Assembly (NCBI GenBank): GCA_030847615.1
Contig: JAUMIR010000001.1
Span: 365,730,687-365,794,686 of the forward strand
From: Gambelia wislizenii
Taxonomy: Eukaryota > Chordata > Lepidosauria > Squamata > Crotaphytidae
Direction of reading: 5' to 3'
Length of the DNA stretch: 64,000 nucleotides
The translations under genes were made by a program, and so were the position numbers. Below are positions 48,201 through 60,200 of the stretch, piece after piece. The stretch's first letter is position 1; every line of letters begins with the position of its first letter. The notes under the pieces were generated by a model, which did no database searches, was not told the DNA's origin, and saw only the letters and a program-made list of their open reading frames with translations.

Positions 48201-51200
48201 ATGGCTGGGACATAGGTGGAATCCCATTTCTGTCAAAGGGAAGTGCTGGTTTGGGGGCTTCTGGATCAACAGAATCTTCACCAACCTATGAGACAAGAAT
48301 AAGCAACAGAGATTCATTAATGGCAACATCTCCTTATATTAATTATACATATAAATGGTTTGGAGGCTTCAGCCTAGTTATTAACAAGGACTGCTGACTG
48401 AGAGCACATTAAATCAATGTCAACTTGCTTGCGTTGGTTGCTTGCCTGCCACTAAACCTAATCCAAGATGCTAGCTATGACTTTTCAGTCTTTAAAGAAA
48501 CTTAGCCATGCATTTCTGTGGAAATATCTCCATGAATACAAGCCACTTCATTACTTTATGTGAAGATCCTGCTGTCTGTCCCTTTGTTGCATGTGGTGTT
48601 CAGCTTTTGACTTCCTCAGTGTTGGTACACCACAATGACAAGCTGGCCAAAAGACCTATCAGGCCCACCTCAAGGCTAAAATTCAATTTCAAGGAGCCTC
48701 TCCCCCACACTTTTTATCAGGCATTTAATCTGAATTGTTGAAGCTCATGCTGTTGTTGCCTTTGCTTCCCACCCACTTTTCATGTTGTCTCTTTTTTAGT
48801 GTTTTAATGTTAGAAATTATACATTTCTTTGGCTGCCCTTCAGCAAACAGAACATCAACAAATAGACAGGCGGACATATCCATTGGTGACTGGTGGATCC
48901 CATGTTAGTGCGACAGTGAGGAGATTTTCAGACCTGCCAAAATGCCGGTTTGCCGCGCGAGCAGCCTCCCGAAACTGCTGCGCGGCAAGGGTCTACTTCG
49001 GACGACGCTGTGCCTCTCGCGAAACCGTCCGTGTCACTTCCGTGAAGCTTGGGACGGCTCAGCGCCATATTTCAATCACGGGCAACCTCCGTGATTGAAA
49101 TATGGCGCTGAGCCGTCCCAAGCTTCACGGAAGTGACACGGACGGTTTCGCGAGAGGCACAGCGTCGTCCGAAGTAGACCCTTGCCGCGCAGCAGTTTCG
49201 GGAGGCTGCTCGCGCGGCAAACCGGCATTTTGGCAGGTCTGAAAATCTCCTGGATCTGCCCTTGCTCTTGGATAGCTTTAAGGTAGCTATCCATGGTGCT
49301 TAACTTATTTGGAGGGGTTGGTTCAGCACTTTGAATAATTCTTTTCAAGTCTGAAACAAAACATGGAATGGGTTCACCACCCGATTGACATGGGGCCCAC
49401 CAGCTGCCACTGGATCATACTTGAATGAAGCATGTGTGCATGTGCCTTCAAGTCATCAGTGACTTATGTCAACCCCATGAATTTCATAGGGTTTTCTTAG
49501 GCAAGAAATACTCAGAGGTGGTTTTGCCATTTCCTCCCTCTAAAATATAGCCTACAGCACATGGTATTCATTTGTGATCCCCCAACAAAGTATTAACAAA
49601 AGCTGGCCCTGCTTAGTTTCCAAGATCAAATGAGATCTGGATCCTCTAGGGTATTTGGGCCCTTTATCCTTATTGTTTAATGTTAAAGTGTCAAGACCTG
49701 TGTTTTTCAGAAAGCTTATAATCACTAGTAATTTCCCTCTGCTATGCTCTCGGAATATTTTTTCCTTATTTTCCCTTAAAACAGTAGCTTCCTTCCTGTT
49801 CATATACTATCTTTAGAGTGGGGAATTTTTCTCAGGACAATACCATGGAGAAAAATATTGAACTCCCTCTAGCCCCACTGGAGCAGGAAGCCTTCAATAA
49901 CTGTCTTTTTTAAAAATGCAAATGTGAGCTGAATATTTAGTAGAGTTTGATAACAGGTCAACTTGATGGCAGTTAACAACAACAATAAGTAAACAAACCT
50001 GCTTGCTTCTTTTTGATTCGAAGATGATAAAAATAGAAGTTCTCTCTTGTATTAGCAAGTGTAAAACAGTCTTCTCATCCATCTCCCAATTGTCTTAACT
50101 TAGGGCATCATTTCTATTACTTTCTAGACAAAATTGGACTACTAAGCTTCCTATGTAGTTAAGCTCCCCCAGAAATTACCAACCAGAAGTGTTCTAAATA
50201 TTTAAGGACTCTGTGTGTTGTGTAAAAATGCAGCTGCAAGTAGGCAAAATTAACAATGATCCCCTATCTCAAAAACAATTCCAGGGTCTCTATTTCTAGA
50301 GTTTAAAAAAGAAAAGACCCAGAAAACTCACTTGTGTTTCCTCTTGACTTTGTTGCTGAACTGCAGTGGGTTGCCTCACAATGTAGTTTATCTGACCAAC
50401 AATTGTTTGCTGAACATGCTGGGGCTGCTTGGTTTGGTTCAACTGCAGGCTTGGTTGCTGGGCTTGAAGGAGAAGCTCCAAATCTTTCTTCATCTCCTCC
50501 AGTTCAAACTGGTGGTGCATGATGTCCAAACTCTGCTGTATCACTTGATCGTGAGCTTTCTCATTAGAACCTGAAGCAGGTGACTGCTGTGGTGACAGCT
50601 CTGGTGGAGGCAGTGGCTGTTCCTGCTGCTGCAGTTGCTGCTGTTGCTGCTGCTGCAACTGATTCAGCTTTAGCTTCTGTAGGGGACCAAGCTGAACTTG
50701 CACCGTCGGACTATGCACTGGAGACGGTGCTGGCAATTGTGGGGCATGACCAGTCTGGACTTGTTGACCATCCTGTGATGAAGACATGTAAAGGCTGTGG
50801 GCAACATGGTGCACTGGTTGGTCTTGGAGATGCTTCCCTATCCTGGCTGATAGGTTATCATGCTCATGATGAGGCTTCTGCTCTGCGCAGGGCTGCAGTG
50901 TCTTCAAGGGTCGCAAGGTACACCTCTGCTCTCGGTCAGGTTGCTGCAGGCTATACTGCAGAGGGAAATGCTGCTGGTGGTGCTGCATTTCAGGAGTCTG
51001 TCTGAAAGACTGTGCATGGCTCATGGTTTGATGTGGGAGCTGTCCTTTGCTCATATGCGGGATATTAAGGCAGTGGGTGCAGCACACGGGTGTTGGGCAG
51101 TGCACAGGAGGCTGGAATTGGTGTGACTGGTTACTGAGAGAGTCATGCTGTGGTGCTGGGGAGTGATGCCCATGATTGTGATGATACAAAGAGGGCTGCA

Positions 51201-54200
51201 TGCCTTGCATACTTCCATACAGGGATCCATCTGAATGATGGATTGGTCCCCCTTCCATTGACAAGTGGCCTGCAGAAAGCAAGTAAGAAATAAACATGGG
51301 GAGCAGTATCAACCAATAGAGATTTTAAAATAAAATACAAAACACCAAGAAGAAAGGACTTCTTCTGATGGTTTTCATCAGAGAACCTTTTGTGAGAATT
51401 TTGGGTGTGCAACCAAGATGGATGAATCCTTTGAACTTTGGGGAATGGGAGCAATTCACCATTAGCATTAGAGTCCTTCTGCCAGTTTCCCACAAGGGCT
51501 TGTCATCTGCCCAAATGCACTGAAGTGAATTACCTGATGACATGGCATCCATCAGGTGGAATTTTGGGCATAAGGTTGATGGCTCCAACACCCCTCAACA
51601 AACACATGGTGAAATGCAGAGACATTTCAGCTCAGCACTTCATCAGAAATCACATTTACATATAATTTAATTGATTGATGCCTGTAAATCTAGAAATGTT
51701 GTGGGGACTGACGTGGAAAACAATATTTCTTTATCGGCCCCAGTCCCTAGCAATGGTACAGAGCTGAAGCTCAGCTTGTACATAGAGCAATCCTACTGAA
51801 TCTTTTATATGCTACATTTTTCTTGTCCATCAGTGTTTACAAATACACAGGACCAGTTTAAGGAATTGGGGGGGGTTGCAATGCTTTATTTGGGGGGGCC
51901 CATATGTTTATCTCAGGTCAATGTAACCTAACTCAACCTAAACTATTCACAATACAGGATATTCAGATTATTACTAATAATGTTTTTGCAGGAGGAGGGT
52001 TACTATGGGCCCCCCCACAATGATGGGGGCCCCTGCGGATGCTGACGCCACTGGTGCCTTAAACTGGCCCTGCTCCAGTGATGAGGGAATAATGTAAGAG
52101 GGGCAGGGTGATATAGTGTGGTCCAGATCAACACTGTCTCTGTTCTCCTAGTCGGGCTTTTGATTCTTGCATGGTCTTTGAAGTCTTCTCATTCATTCCA
52201 CATGCTAACCCCTGTGCTACCAAAGCATTAGGACTAACTGCATCTACATGAGAGTGGCAATCACATCACTCGCACAGTGTAAATGTACACTATATCGGCT
52301 GTGGTATAATGGACAACTCTATTTACCCTACATGAAGTGTTCAACCCACATTCCGGCACCCTTCAGAGAGCAAAAGAAATATGACATATGAAGAATTTTG
52401 CAGAACAGAAGTGGGAAAACTAAACTTACTGATAGTTTATAACATACACACACAATGACACTTTCATTAAAGAAGCTCAATGGAACGCTAGAACTGTACA
52501 CAGCATGGTTTTGGAGGGGTTTTTTAAATACCTAAATTGGAAAGTTGTTTTGTCCAGAAAGATGGGTCCCATGTGAATCTGACCTTCCAAGGAGGGCCCA
52601 TGTCTGCATGAGAGTTTGTTTCTAGCAAACGTTGAATCTGAAACACAATCTGGCAACAAATTAAAGAATGACTGTTCAATACAATGAATATCTGTTTTAT
52701 AGTTCAAGGCTGATTACAGTTTATGCCTTTCGATGAATCACTGCCCCTACACTTCCATTACTGCTTGCTTTGACATTCAGTTATCCTGGAATAATACATC
52801 TTTGATTTGTTTGAACTTTGGATTTGTTTACATTTTCAAGGAGAGAATTACAAGCTAAAGTGAACTAAAAGAGAGGAAATGAATTCCTGTTGAAATCAGG
52901 GGCTCCTGAGCCAAACTTTCACTGTGGAAGAAATGCACTTTCGTAGAGACAATAGACGGATTGTTGTGTCTGCTATGCTGACTTGGATGGAGTATAGAGT
53001 TACCTAAAGATACAGTGACATGAAAATGGCCTAAACTACACTTTGGAATTCCTTGTCTCTGTGTAGACAGACATTATTAATATATCTAAGAACAATGAAA
53101 TAAACAAATTCACAATACCTTATTGTGTATATAAATCTTTGACCCATGTTCTAAACTATTTTGCCCATGGTCACAAATTTTATTTAAATGTGCTTGTCCT
53201 CCAGCAAAAGATAGAGAGCAGTCTAAAGTCAGATTTAGACATTCAGATATGTATGCTAGTCCGTTCAGGCTAATCTAATTCATGCTGGGCTAAAATATCC
53301 TTCATTCTTCAAAAAGAACAGTCTCTGCATATTTATTTAGAAGTATGTCTGCTTGAATTCACTATGAACTCCCTCTAAATTTAACACTCCCAAGAAATAG
53401 TTCATAAGATTGCAAGTAAGACACTGAAGCATTCACTGTTTGAGGCAATCAGATTATTAATTCAGGACGTTTCCTCTCTGTACCTTCTGTATTTTTATCA
53501 GTTATTTTAGCTGCTATAAAGTTTTTAATTCTGTTTGATTATATATTGCCTTGGCTGCCTTTTTGGCAGAAAAGTCATTTGTGCATCTTATAAACAAATA
53601 AAATGCATGACTTAATAAATGAGCTGTGCCTTCCATCCACACTGGCCCCTCATCCAGCCACAGTATAGACAAAACTACGGTAGTTGTGGAAGTGGTATAA
53701 AACATAAGGGCCAAAGGGGTATCACAACGACTGTTCAGCATAGGAAAAAAGATGTGTGATCTAGTTCTATTCCCTATATGTCTGGGTTAGGTCTAAAGCC
53801 CTGCAATGGATGCAAGAAAATGTCCTACGCAGATGCAGCTTTCATCTCCCAGACTAGCAGTGGCAACCACCATTAGTCCAGTCAGACTAGCAGGGCCAAC
53901 ATTGGGGGGGGGGGAGCAAGGGAAATAATCACTCCAGAATATCAATCATAGCTGTGTGTTTATTACCTTTCCAGTACTTGAGAAAAATTCATTTTGGGAC
54001 TACAGTTCCCAGAATCCTCCCAGGCAGTATGTTTGGCTGGGGAATTCTGGGAGTTGCAGTTTTAAACAGTAAGTTTCCCAAGTTCTGCTTTACCCCTCCC
54101 CTTCGATTTGGCTTCTGGGAGTTACACACACTCTTAAAAGCTTTGGGATGTCAGTGCTCAAGCAGCTAAGGAGTCACTCTGGACATTTGTTTTTTCTCAG

Positions 54201-57200
54201 TTCCTTTCATTTTTTAATGTCTCATGTTTATAGCAAGCATTTATTCTTTACTGAAAAGGAGAAAACACTTACTAGCTCCTTACTGAAGAGGAATGGAACA
54301 CTGTTTTTACTGCACACTGCCCAATTGAGAAAGTTTTGCACATGTTCAAACTGCCTGTTTAGCACCATGACGCCCTGAAGCTGTTGTTCTAGTTTCTGCT
54401 TCCTTTCGCTGGAGATCCTCTGTCAATCATCACAAACATAAAACGTTGTTCTTTTCATAACAAATTATTGATCCAAAATCAACATCAAACACTCATACAA
54501 ATCCACGACTAAGATGAATGTTAAATAAAAGAGTTATGTCTTTCACAATATCAAAGAGAAAATGGAGGCGGAATTAAAGATGGGATTGGTTGTTTGTTTG
54601 TTGAGACAATGGCATTTGCAGAGAGAGAGCATTAATGACTTGCAGAAGGTTGCAAAGAAACAACACATCAGAAGAGATGTTAATTTGTGGCCACTAGGAT
54701 CTCTACGGTTGGACAGTCAAAAACCTGAGGCCTCAACACAGAAGGGGTCTGAGGAAGCAAGTAGATTTCACTCAATTTCCATTTTACTAAACCAGGAACT
54801 GTCTTCAGATATTGATCTGGACTGGGAGCTTTACATGACCTTCTTTGCTGGCATCACAACTGATGGAATAGGCTCAATAGACATGTAGTTGTGTGCTCTC
54901 TACATTCATGTAAAAATCCAGTGGCCACATTTTCTCAATTTTAGGTTATCTGAAGAACCAGATTCTCCTCTATAAGCCTGCCTAGGTTTTGAGACCTTCA
55001 GAGGAGGCCCTTTTCCCAGTCCCACCACCCTCTCAAGCACAACTGGTAGAAACAGAGGACAGGGACTTTCCAGTGGCTTGTCCCAGGACTTGTCCGAACA
55101 AGAGGATATAACGCTGATTTCTGCACATTATTGTAAAGTCACAGCAATGTTCTTTTGTCTCCACAGTCATAGAATCATAGAGTTGGAAGAGACCACAAGG
55201 GCCATCCAGTCCAACCCTCTGCCATGCAGGAATACACAATCAACTCATTCCTGACAGATGGCCATCCAGCCCCTGTTTAAAAACCTCCAAAGAAGGAGAC
55301 TCCACCACACTCTGAGACAGTGCATTCCACTTCCAAACAGCTCTTACTGTCAGGAAGTTCTTCATGTTTATTCACCATTCAAGAACTGATTGAATGGGTC
55401 TACACTAACTGAGACTAACCAACAGTATGCTAGCCAATGCATGTTTCCTTCCAGTTTCCTTAGTTTAGCCTCCTTAAAAGACTAGACTATCTTCCTCCAT
55501 GGAGTCATTCCAACAGCAGGTGAAGAATTGTTTCAACAGGCCTTTGGGAATTGATCATTTACGGGGACAGGGCTTTTAATTATGCACTTTATTGTCCATA
55601 TTTGTTGCTCTTCAATGTATATGCTTTTCAAATGCTTTTAAATTCTATTGATAACATAAATATATTTTAACTTTTGTATCTTTTTAGTGATGTGAATTTT
55701 TATTGGCTCTATTTTAATATTTATAAGCTGCCTTGAGTCCCAGGGCTGCAAAAAAGGTAGGATATAAATAACAAAGCAAGCACCCGCTGCCACCATGTTG
55801 AATTTTCACCCTAGCGAATGAGCACTAAGGCAAGAAAACAGGGTGGTTTGGGTTTGGGTTTGGGTTTGGTTTGGTTTTGGTTTTTTTGCTTTTCTGTTAA
55901 ATTGAAAAATTGCTCTATCGACCTTGGACATCATGTTTGTTTGTTTTTAAAGTTCAGTGACGGCAAATTGAGGTAAGTACAAATGTGAGTAAATCACTCA
56001 CAGCTGCCATCTTGCATGTGAAGCTTAGGGGGGTAAAAAAACATTAAGACAAGTCACAGCTGCAGTGAAATGCCATTACCGCAAGGCATTCCAGGGTGTT
56101 TTTGTTGCTGTTGTTGTTGTTCTGCCTTTTATAGACAAGCCCAGTATTTCCTCCCATGTATTCTTATTCCTTGCATCCCTCTGCCAGGACATTCACCACA
56201 TAAATAAATGCTCTGGTTCATAAACTGTGTTCTGGTTTGTGAACAACGTCTTTATGGATGCACAGCATCATTTACCACACTATCATCCTACTTACTTCTA
56301 GCTGTTCGAGGAGAACATTTGCTCGCTTATTTATTTCACTGATCAGGACCATCTTGGCCATTTTTATCTGGTTTTCCACTTTTCTTTGCAGGTGTTTTAC
56401 TTCAAACAATCTGTAGAGAAGGAACCGTTAACAATTTCACATGAACAAGAATGTTTGCTTGATACCACTTTAGTGAATGTTAAGAAATTTCCTATTTATT
56501 TGACTGACCAATTGAGTACTAATTGCACAAGAAAGCCAAGCTTTGTAGTTTCTGTCTTTCAAAGCATTTGGTTATATAATCAAGCTACGAATTAACTGTA
56601 AGCCTCCATTCATATTTTTCAACATTTCACAGATGAAAACGATGACACACATTGCTAAGCAATATCAAAGTGTGGTCAAGAAAGCAAAAGTTGTTAATGA
56701 AGAACAGACAAGATAGGAGAGGCTGCAATAGTTTGCTTATTCCTGAGTTCTACTGGAAAGGGCAAGATTCTGCCACCTCCTCTCTGCTCCTACCCCTGCT
56801 GTGTTAATTGAGTACAAACTAGTTTAGCACTTTGAACTCAGATTGCTGCAATGGAAGTAAACCAAGGAGGAGAGTGATATTTTAACAGCAGCTAAAACAG
56901 TGGGATGGCAGAAGATTAATTGGGACTATTGGAGTATGTCCATATCTTTCTGCTAACGCAAATGATATGTTTTCAGGGCTTAAATTTAAGGATTTCTTAA
57001 ACAATGCATTAGAGTTTTGCATAATCGAGGTGACAAACCAATATTTTCCACTGCTTTATTCTAGCACATTTGCCATATAACTCAAAAAGCAGCTCTTGGC
57101 CTAAATCCAGTTGCTAGTTCCAACCAAAATATGTAGATCCATTGAATCAACTGCTAAATGCTAAATCCACAGTTATGTAAACCCCATTGATTCAATGGGT

Positions 57201-60200
57201 CTACTCTATTTGGAACTTTGTCCAGATAATTATTAATAGGCAGCTTAAAACAAAAGCCTTTTGTCCACCAGTAGTAGCTCACACAGTGAAGTCTGATGTA
57301 CTTTGGCCTAAAATCAAATGTTAGTTCCAAATGGAATAGACCTATTGAATAAACTGATGAATGGTAAGTCAATATGAAGTCGAAGGCTTTCATGGCTGGC
57401 ATCCATAGATTTTCCTTGGTTTTTTTCCAGGCTGCGAGGCCGTGTTCTGGAAGAGTTTATTTCTGACGTTTCGCCTGCATCTGTGTCTGGCATCTTCAGA
57501 AAACGGTTGTGTAGGAGTGTGTGTGAGGTTTATATACTGTGAACTCTTGTTGGGGAGGATATGTAAATTTGTGTATTTGAATGGCTAGTTTCTGGGTGGA
57601 GATATGCAAGGAGGATTAGTGTCTTTTTGGGTAATGGTTGGTTAATGGTCCATTATCTGCTGGAAATCCCCCTGTCCCTGGGTGGAGTTCATTTGCAAGT
57701 GTTGAGTTCTGATTTTAGTGTTCTTCAGGACTGGCAGCCAAATTTTGTTTACTTTTAAGGTTTCTTCTTTCCTGTTGAAGTTGTCCAGGTGTTTGTGGAT
57801 TTCAATAGCTTCTCTGTGCATTCTGACATGATAGTTGTTGGCCTGGTCCAGAATTTCGGTTATGCAGATTTCATTGACTCAGTGGGCCTACTTTAGTGAA
57901 ATTCTAAAGTATATTCAGACTTCCACGTATTTATTTCTATATCTTTAAAACTGTTTTGAGCTATTGTAACAGTTGGACCTCCTGCTATCAGCACCATGTT
58001 AGGGAAGATTTATTATTATATTATCTGTAACCCACCAAGACATTCAGACCAATGCTGTAGCTTCATAACAGCCTTTTGAAATAGGTTAGGCTAAAAGATA
58101 GTACCAGTCACACACACACACACACACACTGTACATAATAATACTACCGTAATCATTATTATTATTATTTGTATCCTGCCCCTCTACAAAATGCAATCAG
58201 GGCAACTTACAACAATTAAAATATGCATTCAACACTCTCCATCCCACTCCCCCTTAAAATACTATTAAATAATTCAAAACATTTAAACATAATAAATACT
58301 AAAAATAAACAATAACGATGGCTGTATTGGGGTTGGGCTAAGTTAGATTTTTCTTTCTGCTGGCTGGGTATCTATTCAGGAAAGGCCCGCCAGAAGAGAT
58401 CCATCTTAAGAGCTTTTTAAAAGCTATTTAGGGTGGTAATATGACAGCTCTCACCCGGCAGGCTGTTTCATAATCTTACTGTGGACACCGGAAACCATGG
58501 AATCCTATTAAAGTAAAAGACTTCCGGTACAAACATACCAGATAGTTGCACTGGAGGACCTAGTAATTCCTAGAGGGGACACATCTCTAGGTATTTTCTA
58601 GTGCAACTCTGTGGTATGTGTCCCTACTTTTTCAGCCATGGATAACTAAAACCACAGATATTGGTTCCGGTGATACAGGGGAGTGACCTGTAATTTACCT
58701 AGTGCCATCTTGTGATTTTAAGAGCTGAACTTACATACAAACTTACTTGTCTTGTGTCCACATACAAATACCATAGGCATTGTATTAAACTAGTACTGTA
58801 ACATTGCAATCCTATACATGCTTACCTGAGAATACATTCCACTCAGTTCTAGATATGTGTGCATAAGTTATATAAAAATATCAATACATTTTCTCCCTCC
58901 CAGCTACAACTGGAGGCCAACTGCTTAGTTCTTCAACACATGCTTAGAACAAGAGAATATGGCAGTCAGAACTAATATTTTCAAAGTGCTCTTCTACAAA
59001 TTAAGCACAAACACTTTTCCATCTCTACCCAAGACGCACCCACAGAAGCCCTGCAACTTCCCTCTACATCACTCCAGATGTGGAACCAAAGAACATATAG
59101 GTGGAAGGACCCTCTCCAGCCTCAGGAGTTTACCGTATACCATGCAGCTGCGGACAAGTCTACATAGGGACCACAAAACACAGTGTACAAACACGAATCA
59201 AGGAACATGAGAGACACTGCAGACTGAGCCAGCCAGAAAAATCAGCAGTAGCAGAACACGTTATAAACCAACCTGGGCACAAAATGCTATTTGAAAACAC
59301 CAAAATTCTGGACCAGGCTAACAACTATCAGGCCAGAATTCATAGGGAGGCTATTGATATCCACAAACACCTGGACAACTTCAACTGGAAAGAGGAAACC
59401 CTAAAAGTAAAATTTGGCTACCATTCCTGAAAAACACCAAAATAAAAACTCAATACATGCAAATGAACTTCACCCAGGGACTGGGGGCATCCCAGCAGAC
59501 AATGGTCCATGAGCTAAATAGACACTAATCCCCCTCATGTATCCTTCCACCCTAAGAACTGAACATCCAACAACTGAATACACAAATTTGCATACTAATC
59601 ATCTTCAACAGGGACTCATAGTATATAAACCCCACACACCCACACGCCACCATTCTCTGAAGATGCCAGTCACAGATGCAGGCAAAACGTCAGGAATAAA
59701 CTCTTCTAGAACATGGCCTCACAGCCTGGAAAAAAACACAAAAAAACACACTACTACATTCTTCACAGGATCTACCCTGGATATGTCCTTTTCGTGGTCC
59801 AGGTCACAAAACCATTAAGGGGGGGCAGTCAACTGTCTTTGAAAAAGAAATGCAGATGGCAGATTGCTCAGGGTGAATAATCATATGAGGGCTTTTTCTT
59901 ATGGCTTTAGACCACTGTAAAAGTGACCTAAGAAGTGAAAGCATGCCCATATGAGCTGAGCTTGCAGCAAAACAGATATTGCGGACCCAGACCGGACCAC
60001 CCCACTGCCCTCTAGAATGAACACAGACACCAGATAACAATTAACAGTGTATTGGTAACAGATTAAACTTCAGAATATAGGTTAGGTACAGGTTAGTAAT
60101 ATATAATCACATGATGAGGTAGATAAGGTAATTGTCTATGCTACTTGGATAGCTTGGCAAAATTTGGCCGCAATTTGCAAGCAAGATGGTTGGCGGCAAT

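Noticed and set aside
48829..49348. Frames running through the palindrome on both strands
   Set aside because: They read the same inverted DNA twice; open because of high GC, not because of coding.
50580..51005. Plus-strand Ala/Val-rich frame opposite the large TRIM66 exon
   Set aside because: Antisense shadow of Gln (CTG/CAG) codons; the minus strand has the conserved protein.
52621..52640. Inner acceptor TTTCAG for the exon at 52532
   Set aside because: Using it would drop IVFQ, which the family has, and break the reading phase; the outer acceptor TTGCCAG fits both.
55840..55882. Interstitial telomere repeat
   Set aside because: The unit is GGTTTG/GGGTTT, not TTAGGG, and only a few copies.
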